This document shows, piece by piece, positions 1-10,827 of a stretch of 64,000 nt of DNA. Source of the stretch: Piezodorus guildinii (taxonomy: Eukaryota > Arthropoda > Insecta > Hemiptera > Pentatomidae); contig CM041293.1 of the NCBI GenBank assembly GCA_023052935.1, positions 147,940,968 to 148,004,967 on the forward strand, written 5' to 3'. Position 1 is the stretch's first letter; each line of letters starts with the position of its first letter. The translations under genes were made by a program, and so were the position numbers. The notes under the pieces were generated by a model. It worked only from the letters and a program-made list of their open reading frames with translations, ran no database searches and was not told the origin of the DNA.

Positions 1-90
1 TTTTTTTCTTTTGAGGTCCTGTATCTCTGAATATCAATAGACATTCATGAGACACCCAGAATATTTTATATATATGCTAGTCAAATGAGG

Positions 91-340
91 GGTCACCTCT
101 GGTGTAGTGGCTAGTAAAACATGCTTCTATTCCAGCAGATGGCCCTTGGATTTCCAAAGCTAGAAAAATCTTGATTATGCCGTCATTCGAAGGGAATGTA
201 AAAGAGTGGTCCCTTGACTGGGTGATGTAAAGAACTCATTAAATAATAATGAGAATACGCAAAATTTAGGAATCCCACTGTAGCATCGTTCGATTAGTCA
301 CAGTAGCATAAAGTGACGATAAATAAATAAACAAACAATC
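91..340 (+). repeat. SINE-1 copy 1 (tRNA-derived SINE)
   Basis: First of about 14 copies of a ~280-bp repeat. The head reads TGGTGTAGTGGCTAG, which fits an RNA polymerase III A box, and later copies keep a B box of the GGTTCAAAYCC type. The body carries the family landmarks (a 'gtggtccc' motif, 'aaatttaggaatcccactgtagcat', cited here only as a landmark, and 'agcataaagtgacg') and ends in an ATAAATAAATAAAC tail. The B box of this copy is decayed. The family assignment comes from comparing copies within the window; its name in any database is unknown to me. Confidence 0.8.
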
Positions 341-480
341 AACGGTTCAAAGGAAATTTTAAATTTTCTGCTGTAAACCATAGTTTTCATCAGAAAAACA
401 GAAAAACGAATAGTACAAAATAAAATCAGAGAAAATTTCTTAGAACGTTTTGAATTCAAACCCTTAAAATAAGAAAATTA

Positions 481-1300
481 GTGTTGCACTACGTCAAGCA
501 GAAAATTAAATTTTTAATATATCTAAGAACTCATTTAAATTTACTTCAAGATTGGCTTGATAAATGGCGTATTAAAATAAACATACAGACATCAAGTCAA
601 GTAACATTCACGCTTATGCATTCTGATTGTCCTCCACTAACACTTTACAATGTTCAGTTACCAAAACAAACAGAAACAAAATACTTAGGACTCACAATGG
701 ATAGACGCCTGACATGGAAATCACACGTAACTACCTTAAAAAAAGAGACTGAATCATCGACTATCAATACTTAGACGAATTATTCACCATAAAAACAAAT
801 TATCCCTAAGCGCAACAAAATCATCATATGCAACATGTTACTTAAACCTATATGGACGTACGGTACTCAGGTGTGGGGCTCATGCAAGAAATCACACTTG
901 CAGACAATTCAAATCTTTCAATCTAAATTCCTCCGCTTCATCACTCACTGCCCCTTTTACGTAACCAATAAATCATTACACAAAGACCTCAACATACCAA
1001 TCGAAACGGAGATCATTAAAAAATATTACAAACATTTTCACGACTCACGCGCTGGACATCCAAACCTACTAGTACAAACATTACTGACTGATACACTACC
1101 ACAAAACCCACTAAGGAGACTGAAACGCCTGTGGAGACCTACTTCTTTAGCAGATCTTCCACGCCAAGGAGTGCCTTCACTGGGAGGTTTCTTCGCTCAC
1201 GAATTCAGAAGAATCCTGAAGGAGGTTTTTCGTAATGTTCATCAATGTTACAATACATACCTAAAGGCATTTGCATATTACTTGTTTTCAAATAAATAAA
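481..1300 (+). pseudogene. Jockey-like LINE reverse transcriptase, C-terminal fragment, broken
   Basis: Remnant of the end of a non-LTR retrotransposon polyprotein. The first part shows the post-palm/thumb pattern (KYLGLTMDRRLTWKSHV); the second shows PIWTYGTQVWGS, then FVTNKSLHKDLNIP-type residues (here YVTNKSLHKDLNIP), which are hallmarks of jockey-clade C-termini. The two halves are in the same frame but are separated near 772-835 by two stops. The expected linking residues lie in another frame there, so at least two frameshifts are present. The catalytic FADD block and the endonuclease are absent, so the copy is 5'-truncated and dead. An A-rich 3' end follows 1300. Confidence 0.85.
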
Positions 1301-1890
1301 AACAATTATTAAAAACTGTAAAAAATATATCTAAGAATATTCGAACATTTCAATGAGCTATCACTCTTTCTTTTTATTTAATCAGCTTTAAAATGGAGCA
1401 AAACTACCTTTGTTGGCAGATCAAGGATGCAAGGAGGCAAGCAATATGAAAAAAAGACCAAAAAACAAAATTAGTTATATGTGTTCCCTTAAATGTCTAA
1501 TGATACTAGAGCATAACAAAAACATAATTCAATTGCCAAGGTTCGGTATAAAAATCAAATTTTGTGATTTTCGCTGTTCGATTAACATCATGGATAGTTG
1601 CAAAAATCAAAAAAAAAGTTTTCCTTTTAACTGTTGTCAATGGGCTATATAAAGTTTTTTGTTTCTTTTAAGGTATAGTATCTGCTACCACTATATGACT
1701 AATCATTTACAAGGCAACCTTTATAAACCAGTGGAAATGAAAAATACATTAATTGAACACAATAGGATTAATATCTGATGACAAATATGAGAATGAACCG
1801 TGGATGAATCGAAAATATAGTTCTTTTATTACTTTTTATGAGTCAGATTTATTCCTATCGCTGAAGGTATAATAAGGAATTGCGACTGAG
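1301..1890. other. No assignable feature
   Basis: AT-rich sequence. An open frame of about 80 codons at 1410-1652 has no recognisable motif and looks like chance. Confidence 0.5.
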
Positions 1891-1894
1891 AGTG

Positions 1895-1990
1895 TTCTAG
1901 CAATAAGCGAGAAGGTAGTTCCCACGAGGAAGGACGGGATGATACGCCAGTGATGCAACGCTCTGACGTCACCGGCCACACCCGCTCAGG
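1895..1990. promoter_or_regulatory. GC-richer patch with a perfect CRE palindrome
   Basis: About 95 bp that is clearly richer in G+C than its surroundings. It holds the 8-bp palindrome TGACGTCA at 1964-1971 (the CREB/ATF consensus) and a CACACCCGC run (KLF/Sp1-like) just after it. This composition suits a short promoter or enhancer, but no exon or transcript start can be seen, so the regulatory role is inference. Confidence 0.3.
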
Positions 1991-2541
1991 CAATCACACT
2001 GTCTGTACAGATCTGTCCAATACTATCCAACTCAATAGCCAAATCTAAGTCTAAAACTTCTGCTTTGAAAACAGAACTCTCTGAATATAATACACCTGAA
2101 AAGAATGAAAAAAAAAAAAAAAAAAAAAGAAGACAATATAAGTTTACTAAGAATAAGAAAATATAATAATGAATTTGCATTGTTTCTAGTGTAAAATAAA
2201 ATTATTTTTTACAGTAGATATATACATAACTTCATTCACGAATCATCTTATACCAAATGAGCTGAACCAAAAATATGAAAACTTCTGTTGGCAGTTTCAT
2301 AGATTCATTTTTATAAAATAATTCATAAAATCCATCCAAACTTTTAAAATAAATTCAGAGCAAAACACAGCCTCAATCGTCAATATGAACCCGATATTTT
2401 CAACCATGAAGTTTCTGAAAGAAGTCAATAAAATTATTACCGATTAATTCATTTCCGTGATTAAAGATTTTTTGTTTTTTAACTTTTGTAGTTGGAAATA
2501 ATCTGGAGTGAGTCTTTTTTTTTAAATATTTTAATTTTTCC

Positions 2542-2575
2542 GACGTTTCGGCTCAAGCTTGTGAGACATCATTAG
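2542..2575 (-). ncRNA. Hammerhead-like motif, one core base changed
   Basis: Read on the minus strand: CTAATGA at 2575-2569 (consensus CTGATGA, so G5 is replaced by A), a stem-loop of the GCTC/GAGC type, then GAAAC at 2549-2545 followed by the GTC cleavage triplet at 2544-2542. The change in the core predicts loss of activity. Confidence 0.55.
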
Positions 2576-2643
2576 GGCATTACTAAGCCATTTCCAAGCA
2601 TAAATGCAGTTTATCAGTTTATGCTTGGACATGGCTCAGTAAT

Positions 2644-2682
2644 GCCCTGATGATGGCTCACAAGCTTGAGTCGAAACGTCGG
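2644..2682 (+). ncRNA. Hammerhead ribozyme motif (type I, minimal stem III)
   Basis: Core CTGATGA at 2647-2653, then stem II (GGCTC pairing with GAGTC, one G-T wobble), GAAAC at 2673-2677 and the cleavage triplet GTC at 2678-2680. CC before the core can pair with GG after the cleavage site as a very short stem I. One extra base separates CTGATGA from stem II, as in the other copies in this window. Stem III has two pairs and no loop, so self-cleavage would probably need a dimer through the ACGT palindrome. Hammerheads with minimal stem III are described in Penelope-like elements. Confidence 0.65.
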
Positions 2683-3284
2683 AAAAATTAAAATATTAAA
2701 AAAAATGACTGAATCCCGATTATTTTCATCTATAATAGTTTCTACAGTCAAACATACATCCTAAATATTTTTAACTTTTGTTTTTCTATTTTCAATAATA
2801 AACTTTTGTAATCAACCAGAAGCAATTACCCCTCCTCTCTCAAAAATTGTAATATTTAGGTATCTTGCGATTCAAGATACATAGAAATCAAATTACGAAT
2901 TAAAAAAATTCTATTTGTCCGCCGTCCGCGGGCGAAATTTCTCCGAAACTACTGGACCAATTTTTTTTAAATTCGCCAAAAAAAAATACTAGGGCATGGA
3001 AGGATGATCCTAACAACTATACTTTGATATCAGCTGGTTATTTTTAAAATAGAGATCGATAAAAAGTAATTTAATTCAATAACAAAGATGTTTTTGAAGA
3101 TTTTTTTAACCAAAAAACGAGAATTAATTTAAAAAAGAAAAAAATTGAATTTCACATGTAAATACTACTATGACTCAGTTATTTTTGAAGATATCAAATA
3201 GAAGATAGTTTTAGAATCAGTAAAGCGATAAACAAAAAAAAATTCTATTGCTGTTGAATAAACTAAATTTTTTTTTTGTATATA

Positions 3285-4156
3285 TTTTTACTTTCACTTA
3301 CTATATATAGTAAGGGAAAGTATTGCGATTGTGAAAATTTTCGAATTTCAGTTTTCAACGGAAATACACATTTTAGGGTCCCTTGAGTCCAAATAACCAA
3401 GTCCCGCAAAAAGGTCTGTGTGTGTGTGGTAACTCCCGGGCGGAAACGGTAGATCCTATGAAACTGAAATTTCATATTTAAGACTAATATACGCCCGAGA
3501 CGTTATAAAACTTTTTTTATTAAAATGAGCTTACCAGAAGATCCATTTTATACCATGCAATTTGCACCGATTTTGATGCAAGTTTCGACGATTTTGATTA
3601 AACTTGCTATATCGATGTAAAATTTGATGGGCTTTAATATCATTTTGATTTCATTCGGATAAAAATGGTCTGACAGGGCTTAAATGCCGATATTTTAAAT
3701 TTTCTTTCTGTAGAGTACCTTTAATTTAATAACTACATTATCTTGTTACCACTGATGAAAAATAGGTAAATATATAAATTGAATGAATTCGATACCCAAC
3801 TAAAGGAAAAAACCGAAAAATTTATTTTTAATGTATTTTTTTTTGTTTTTGAAGATAAGACCAGTAATATACATGTATAATACACCGTTAAAAAGCTGAA
3901 GATTTTAGAAACAATATTACCTGATACTCAAGCTCTTAAAAGTTAATGGAGAGTGATGAAAAGAAGATAAAACTAACTAATTATTTTAGATAACAATATG
4001 ATAGATTTTTTAATAAAATACATGTTTCTATATAAATTTAATTTAATTAATTCTTTAATAGTTTCACGTATTTTTATCTCTAACAGTATTTGATAATTCT
4101 TTCATTTATTATAAAAATGGAGGTAAGTCAAAGTCGTGTCGCACCTGATTTTTTTT
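3285..4156 (+). repeat. rep900 copy 1, near full length
   Basis: First of about 14 copies or pieces of a ~0.9-kb dispersed repeat. Forward orientation starts TTTTTACTTTCACTTAC and ends GGAGGTAAGTGAAAGT, then a ~26-base stretch ending GCACCTGATTTTTT. ACTTTCACTTAC and GTAAGTGAAAGT form inverted ends, but the right one is subterminal. Inner landmarks are 'acggaaatacac', 'ccaagtcccgcaaaaaggtctgtgtgtg', cited as a landmark, 'atatcgatgtaaaa' and 'gtctgacagggctta'. No protein motif is recognisable. The transposon class is unknown: it could be a non-autonomous DNA element. Confidence 0.8.
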
Positions 4157-5020
4157 ATTATTTCTTGTAACTTTGTTGTTTTGTTTTTTGGTAGCAAGTT
4201 AAAATCTTTATTCGATTAAAATCCATCAACAAGAAACAAAACAAACAGCTTAATTTTACGAAATCAACAGTAAAAAAACCTAAAATTTCACTCGCCAGAA
4301 ATGTGTGCCACTAGCTGAAATATAGACGGTGTCGAGACCGTATGATTTAAAACCTAGGAAGCGAAAGACCGACCTTGGGTTTAATATCTCAGAGGCCGGT
4401 CTTGAGACAACTAAAGTGGAGGATTCGAGAGCTCAATCCATTTCTCGATAAATCTTTGGCAATGTCATTAAAAAAAAATATCAGGTAATGATAGTTCTAT
4501 TAAGGAGATAATCGACGTAATTAAGTAGGATTTATGATTTGCAATTAAATTGCGTAAAAAAACAAAATATCGAAGAGATATTTTTCGTACAAACGTTTCG
4601 GTCCGCGTACCACAGGTGAAATGCTTTGATGCCCGTCGGAGGAAACGAGATAAAAATATTAATTTGTGCGACGCTTTACAAGGACGCTGATGATAGAGTA
4701 ATTACGAGAAGATTAGGATCTCAACAATTCGAGAAAGTTAAATACTTTGCGAGACGACCAACTTCGCGAATAAAGAAAAAAGAACTTGCTTTATGACCTG
4801 CACACGACCATTCAAAATAATTTATATTTATTTTTTCAAGACTATAACATGTTGCATATCTTTGATTTATTTCTTAAGAAATCAAGCGCTTAACTTTACT
4901 ATTTGTTTGATTTATTTTTTCGTTTAAATCGTCAAAATACATGGATAAAGTAACTTTACAATTTTTTCAGTAAATATATTAAATTAAAATATAATTGTAA
5001 TTAAATAAATCAAGGATATG
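4157..5020. other. No assignable gene; weak inverted repeats
   Basis: Moderately AT-rich unique sequence. A short inverted repeat (AAGACCG at 4364 region, CGGTCTT at 4397 region) is too small to interpret. No open frame of note. Confidence 0.4.
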
Positions 5021-5178
5021 GTTTGTTTGTTTATTGATTTAACATTACTTAATGCTACTGTGGCTTATCGGAAGATGCTAATTAGGATAGGGACTTCTAT
5101 CTACAACGAGTACTTACACCGCAATGGCTCGGGACCACCTTTTTACTTCTCCTCCGAAGATCGGCATAACTAAGGAAG
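5021..5178 (-). repeat. SINE-1 copy 2, head truncated
   Basis: Minus-strand 3' part of SINE-1: the GTTTGTTTGTTTATT tail at the left, then 'atgctactgtggcttatcgg' and 'gggaccacctttttac'. The tRNA-like head is missing. Confidence 0.75.
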
Positions 5179-5324
5179 AATAAAGAGTAATGGTTATATA
5201 TTAATTTTAAAATAAATTAAATTGTCTTTATTAAGGCTAAAAATAAAGTTTGTTATATTTTTACTGGAGCCTTAGTTACCAACTTATTTATACACATAAT
5301 TTCACATTGCGAATCTCTATGATA

Positions 5325-5525
5325 TTTTATTGGGTAGGGTCATCACTCACTAATCCAGTTTTTCTGAGCTGAAACCTGCTGGCTGCCGCGTCTCACATAC
5401 TCACATACATTGTGAGTGAATACCCATTTAATTGCATGCTTGAAAAAGTCATCTCGTCACTGGGATTCGAAGTCACAACCTATGGTAGACTAACACACTA
5501 GCCACACAACCAGGGGCTACTAGTT
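5325..5525 (-). repeat. SINE-2 copy, degenerate
   Basis: Minus-strand copy of the SINE seen whole at 9917-10208. It shares the inverted B box (GGGATTCGAAGT), the 'gtgagtgaatacccat' and 'tagggtcatcactcac' blocks, and a decayed A-box region near 5500. No target duplication was found. Confidence 0.65.
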
Positions 5526-5701
5526 TTAATATTTTTTTTTAATGTCTAAATTTGTAGTTATTTCTCATTGATTTTTATATGTAATCGTTTAATTATGAGT
5601 CCTTTTGCGGGCATGAAAAAGATCATCCACTCCTATTAAAGAAAAGTACATCAAAATAAAAAAAACATAAACTGACAACTATCACTTCAGACTAAACTTA
5701 C

Positions 5702-5938
5702 AGAAAAAAAATGTTGTGCGGGCAACACACTTTTCACTTACCTCCGTTTTTATAATTCGATTAAAGCATTTTCAAATAAAGATAGATATCAGAATAAGTG
5801 AAACTATTAAACAATTAATTAAATTGAATTTCTATAGAAAAACGTGTTTTTTTATAAAGTCTACTATATTATAACCTATGAAAATCAGTTTGTTTGATCG
5901 AAAATTTTATTTCATATATAGGTAAGTGAAAGTAAAAA
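5702..5938 (-). repeat. rep900, internally deleted short copy
   Basis: Has both family ends (GTGCGGGCAACACAC...TTCACTTACCTCC at the left, TATATAGGTAAGTGAAAGTAAAAA at the right, given here in part) but only ~240 bp in total, so the middle is missing. It resembles a MITE-like derivative of rep900. Confidence 0.7.
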
Positions 5939-5971
5939 CCTTTGTATGTTCACGATTTTGTGTTATAAAAT

Positions 5972-6268
5972 ATCTCTCAAAGATCGATATAGCGAGTTTA
6001 ATCAAAATCGTTAGAGCCGTTTTTGAGAAACTTGTAAAAACGTCCTGTATGCATGGTATAAAGTAGATCTTCCGGTCAGCTGATTTTGATGAAAAAGATT
6101 CTGTAACATCCCGGGCGTATAGTTGACCTAAATATGAAATTTCACTTTTCGTATTCGCCCGGGAGTTACCACACACACACACACACACACACACACATGG
6201 ACCTTTTTGCGGGACCCTAAAACGTGTATTTCCTTCGAAAACTCGAACCTATCGAATATTTCATATAC
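5972..6268 (-). repeat. rep900 fragment with (CA)n
   Basis: The inner half of rep900 ('gatatagcgagtttaatc', 'catggtataaagtag', 'gcgggaccctaaaacgtg'). It directly follows the deleted copy. Its CA run (about 6170-6197) sits exactly where other copies have a short GT/CA-rich block. Confidence 0.75.
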
Positions 6269-6349
6269 ACGTTATTGAAAATAAAAAATATTAATATACA
6301 CCAAAATACATCCATACAACTAGTTGGGTGTACATAATGATCTTAGGTG

Positions 6350-6353
<4 letters not shown>

Positions 6354-6380
<27 letters not shown>
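6354..6380. repeat. Poly-A run
   Basis: About 27 consecutive A residues; possibly the tail of a lost retroelement. Confidence 0.7.
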
Positions 6381-6589
6381 TACGAGGATCCCACATAGTT
6401 TTTCGCCTTGATATACTAAAACTCCCAAAGCTTTAAACTCTAAATCGGTCAAACAAAGCTCTAATTTAACGACACCTCAATCAAATTGCACCACTGCGAA
6501 GCAGGAGCGAGGCTACTATAAATTAAAGTTATATATAAATTAAAACAATTCCGACAAAGTTTGACTTAGTTTCTTTTCGAAACAGTACT

Positions 6590-6905
6590 CCGTTCCATAT
6601 AGTGCGTCACATTAATTACTCGTTCTTGAGTAATTTATCTAGTAACTGGCTTTCGAATGCTGTCAAGCCGTTTCGCGTGACCTTAGCCTTGCCTAGGCCA
6701 GAACCCGGTTCCTAGATAGGGCCCACACACGATATCACACCAACACATACACACACACACACACACACACGAAGAGTCACGCGTGAAAGGTTGCTCATCC
6801 TTCGCCGGCGTGAGGAGTGAGCGGCTGGAGGTGAGCAACTTTCATCATGTGCTTCTTCAGCTACCCTCTCTCTTGTGAAACCTACCCTCCCCCCGCGGTC
6901 CATTA
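6590..6905. other. GC-richer patch with CA microsatellite and small hairpin
   Basis: A stretch with CpG-containing, non-AT composition. It holds a CA run (6749-6770) and an inverted repeat, GAAAGGTTGCTCA (6785-6797) against TGAGCAACTTTC (6832-6843), pairing apart from one bulge. A 63-codon open frame on the minus strand covers part of it but is low complexity (valine-cysteine from the CA run). It could be an exon or a regulatory island; nothing shows which. Confidence 0.3.
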
Positions 6906-7214
6906 TCTTATTGGCTATTGGTTAACCTCTAGCATTGGGAATTATTTAAATTATACATCTACTGTAATATGTTAATGCACTTAGAACCGGCATAAATATT
7001 AATGTGTTTCGTCCAAGATTTTTTTTCTTAGTGAATTATAGATGCATCTGTGCAATTATCTTATCAGGAGATGCGGAATCTAATGTTCAAGAATAGAATT
7101 TTATATCAGTCCGAAGGGCGAGTGTTATGCAATTTATAACCAGGCATCATTCAAGGATAAAATTTCGAAATTTGAGAAATACTTTATTACCCAAAATCGT
7201 ACCCATCCAAAAAA

Positions 7215-8430
7215 TTTTTACTTTCACTTGATATTAAATAATACATTCTCTTACCTATATATGAAATATATGGTAAGGAGAAGTATAGCGTTGGTGAAAA
7301 TTTTCGAATTCCAATCCTCGACGGAAATACACGTTTTAGGGTCTCCTGAGTCCAAATGACCAAGTCCCGAAAAAAGGTCTGTGTGTCCGTTTGTTTGTTG
7401 TACGTTTAGCGCAAAAACAAAAAGTTTAGCTATACGACTGAGATGTTACAGCAACTTTTTCGTCAAAATCAGCATACCAGAAGAGCCACTTTATACCTTG
7501 CATTTTGCCCCTATTCACGATTTTCTCAAAAAACGGCTTCAACGATTTTGAATTTGATTTTAAACTCGCTCTTTCGGTACAATTGGACGGGCTTTAACGT
7601 GATGTAGGTTTCATTCTGATTGAAATAGTCTGACAGGGCTTAAATGCCGATATTTTTAATTTTCTTCCTCTAAAGTACCTTTAATTTTGTAGATTCGAAA
7701 AAATTAACCATATCGCCTGATTAGCATTGCTAAAAAAGTAAACATATAACTTGAACCAATTCGATATCTAACTAATGGAGATAACTACAAAAATGTAATT
7801 TTTTTAAGCAATATTTCGTGTTTGAACATAAGAACAGTAATATACATGTATAATTTACCTTTGGAATGCTAAAGATTTTAGAAAAAATATTATATTATAC
7901 ACAATATTGTAAAAGTTAACGGAGAGAGATGAAAAGCTGATAAAACAATCTGATTGTCGAAGATATTCAATTCAGAGAATATTCAATTTTGTAGATTTAA
8001 ACACATTAACCATAGCGTCTGAGTAACATTGCTAAAAAACAGGTAAATATATAAGTTAAACGGATTCGATATCCAACTAATCGAGAAAACTGCAAAAAAA
8101 AATTGTTTAATGCAATTTTTTGTTTTGTAAATCAAGAAAAGTAATATAGATGTATAATGCACCGTAGGAATGCTAAAGATTTTATAAAAAATATTATATT
8201 ATACACACTATTGTAAAAGTTAACGGAGAGTGATGAAAAGTCTATGAAACAAACTGATTGTCGAAGATAATATTATTATAGATTATTTAATAAAAAACTC
8301 GTTTCTATTAATATCTAATTTAAATAATTCTTTAACAATTTATTTTCGTTTTTAATTTTTTTTTTTAATTCTTGATTTGATATAAATAATAGAGACAAGT
8401 GAAAGTCATGTGTTGCGCCCAACAGATTTT
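7215..8430 (+). repeat. rep900 copy with internal tandem duplication
   Basis: Full-ended copy (TTTTTACTTTCACTTG at the left, ACAAGTGAAAGTCATGTGTTGCGC at the right, given in part) that is ~300 bp longer than its relatives. The excess is a tandem duplication: the block from about 7684 ('attttgtagattcgaaaaa') is repeated from about 7986 ('attttgtagatttaaacac') with divergence. Both units carry 'taatatacatgtataat'-type and 'gttaacggagag' landmarks. Confidence 0.75.
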
Positions 8431-9370
8431 TTTGTTGATATAAGGTATTAAGATTTCGGTTATATAAAATGGCGGACTGGTGTAACGCCAAAGTGGGAAC
8501 CTAACATTTGATTATAAAATTACTAATTTTCTTTTACTTCAAAAAAAAAAAATTGAAAATATGGTAGATGATAAAACAAAATTTCGGAGTCACCAGACCG
8601 CGGAAGAGACGATAAGGTGATCTTGGTTGGAGGACGGCCATCAGACTTTTTTCAAATATAGAAGATCTAAGGGCTCGATTTAGAACGACCTCAAAGTCAA
8701 TGATTTGTCTTATATCTAATTTTAAACTCCCAAAAAACATTACTAGTAAAAATATATATTTGCACATAAATGATATTCATAAAACTTGTTTATCTTATGA
8801 ATCATTAAATCTTCAAAGAAAAAAAAACATAAAACAATTATAAAACTGAGATTTATAAAGCAATTCTTTTGGAACATCACTTCATCGAAGGTTTTAAATA
8901 GGAAAAATGGTGTTGTTTATTTAAAATAGTTCTTTCTCGTCTAATCTCTCCTTACTTGGCCTATAAGAAGCTATTTAAAAAACAACACATTTTAAAGGCT
9001 TTTATGGAGTATTTTAAGTTTTGTTCTGCCAGGTAACTATTCTTCTTGCAATGAATTCATTTATTTACTGCGTATTTGTTAATTAAGAATTCCTATGCAA
9101 TGAGTAAGGAAAAGGCTTGGTAAGAAAAAAATTAATCTACAAAATTAATGTGAATTAATACTGGATATTACCTCTCATGACATTTCACACTATCATTGCA
9201 ATTTTCACACCTTCTGCCAGCACTTCTACCCGCATCTGTGAACAAATCATCTCACGCATCATGATTCTGCCCCTAGCATCTACAATAATGAATATCAGCT
9301 GCATTGTCTTGTGCATGCTTGTCAACTTATTTTTTTATTTTATTTTCGTTATGGCTAACTTGGGACCACG
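8431..9370. other. No assignable feature
   Basis: AT-rich. A minus-strand frame of 77 codons at 8534-8767 has a mixed composition in its centre but no motif I recognise. Confidence 0.4.
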
Positions 9371-9373
9371 CCA

Positions 9374-9585
9374 CTATAGTTTTCTTTTGGTCCAGTATTG
9401 TCTCATCCGTTCTGCAAGTTCCTCTATCCGTTCTTCAGTCCACTTCTTGCCTGTATTGCAACTGGAAACTTTGGAGTCCTTTAAGTCTCTGTTTAAAAGG
9501 ATCATCTGTCCATGTGATCCCCACCTCCTGCAAATCCTTCTCCACCTCCATGAATCACACCCTTGATTATTTATCATCTTAATTT
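9374..9585 (-). pseudogene. LINE endonuclease-RT, extreme C-terminus
   Basis: The minus-strand frame ends with WTEERIEELAERMRQYWTKR, a basic tail typical of some arthropod non-LTR retrotransposon polyproteins. The preceding residues, read in the neighbouring frame, give EVEKDLQEVGITWTDD, also typical, so one frameshift separates them near 9500. The same C-terminal signature recurs at about 35.7 kb. The reverse transcriptase core is not preserved here. Confidence 0.7.
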
Positions 9586-9839
9586 TTCTTAATTTTTATA
9601 ATGATTTATCTTTATTAACATTGTATAGAGAAATTCCCATTTGGATCTGCTGCTCAACTTCGCTGAGTTGCTATGAGTGCACAGAATACCGCATCAATCC
9701 TGAAGACAATTTTCAAAGAAGAAATAGAGAGAGATACTGCCAAATAGAAATACATAGACATTTCGCTCATGGACATAATAAATCCAGCCTAGCCTCAATA
9801 TATGTGGTGAAGAAGGATTCCCAGTGAGTCCTGGATTAT

Positions 9840-10436
9840 GGCCTCCACTATGTTTTGCAACTGTTTTCTTTCCAGTCCATACTTCTCCAAAAATGATCCA
9901 GTATCTACTAGGATGGGGGAGCCCGTGGCTGAGTGACTAGCGCGCTAATCTCTCATGCTAGGGTTGTGAGTTCCAATCCCAGTCCCGGCGGGGCTATTAT
10001 AAGGCTGTAATTAAATGGAGATTCACTCACAGCCTCTCCCCCGGGTATGTGAGACCCGTCAGCCAAATAGAGGCCACTGACAAAATTAGGCGTAGGGAGT
10101 GATGACCCTACCCTAAAAAATTCATCGAGAAACGTGAGTGTAATCTCCCAGGAGATTATAACGCGAGGCCCAGGGCCTACACGGGCTGTCGCGCCACTGA
10201 AAAAAAAATCTACTAGGATGGTCCCCTGCTTCCGAACCAAAGTCCCTTGACTGTAAATTTTCTTTCGCCAAACTCCTCTCAAAATTTTTCTTGTAGGTAT
10301 GGAATAAATTTCGTATAAATGTTCTCTTTCCCCTCCTGAACCCTTTTGCCTTAATCCCGGTCATTTGTTTCATATCTGACGGTAGGATCCACCAGTGCTT
10401 CCTTTTTTGTGGCACTAAATGCCAAGATGTCCACAA
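9840..10436 (-). pseudogene. Unidentified coding-like segment split by a SINE-2
   Basis: Two minus-strand frames run either side of the SINE at 9917-10208. One begins near 10436 and is rich in basic residues (KAKGFRRGKRTFIRN, FHTYKKNFERS). The other, read across the insertion point, contains LEKYGLERKQLQNIVEAII. They may be parts of the same old LINE or another mobile element, or of a host gene; I do not recognise the product. Confidence 0.35.
9904..10221 (+). mobile_element. SINE-2 insertion with 13-bp target duplication
   Basis: SINE body 9917-10208, flanked by the direct repeat TCTACTAGGATGG (9904-9916 and 10209-10221). The tRNA-like head has an A box in TGGCTGAGTGACTAG and a B box in GGTTGTGAGTTCCAATCC. 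The body has 'ctcacagcctctcccccggg' and the element ends in a run of A. The exact duplication shows a fairly recent insertion by target-primed reverse transcription. It interrupts the coding-like segment described separately. Confidence 0.85.
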
Positions 10437-10827
10437 ATATTGTTGATCCCTCGGTATCAGGGATTACTATATTATATCTAATTATTATTCATAAAATGAT
10501 TGAGGGATATATGGTTAGTACCAAAAACACAAGTTTACTGTGCTCAATCTGTTATTTTATCGCTTTTATTTCTGAACTCCAGAGTATATATTTCATTAAT
10601 ATTTGAGGGCGGGGTGGCTGAGTGCTATAACCCACTTGTGTTGCCTAGCAACCACCAAAAACTTTAAACAAAATTTTATAGTTATATTCTTAATATTCTC
10701 AAGAAATTAAGTAATATTTGGGGTATAAAAATTGGGGCTGGTTTTTATTTTATTATCAGCTGAGGATAAAGTATGAATTATACAATTTTTGATGTACTGA
10801 CGTTTTTGTCATTTAATTGTTTTTAAA

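Larger units (their letters stand above)
2505..2716. repeat. Near-perfect long hairpin with opposed hammerhead-like motifs
   Basis: Two ~84-bp arms (about 2521-2604 and 2618-2700) are inverted copies of each other with few mismatches, around a 13-nt loop. The similarity extends more weakly into the flanks. Each arm contains a hammerhead-type core. The arrangement matches inverted terminal segments of a Penelope-like retroelement with everything between them lost; that origin is inferred from the better preserved case at 60.3-61.1 kb. Confidence 0.75.

Noticed and set aside
4564..4660. Another hammerhead because of AACGTTTCGG near 4592.
   Set aside because: No CTGATGA core or stem II lies at the required spacing.
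5907..6194. 95-codon minus-strand frame starting with repeated VCVC.
   Set aside because: It is produced by the CA run and rep900 sequence.
9177..9582. Plus-strand frames of 129 and 92 codons.
   Set aside because: They lie opposite the LINE C-terminal tail and are low in informative residues; shadows of the minus-strand remnant.
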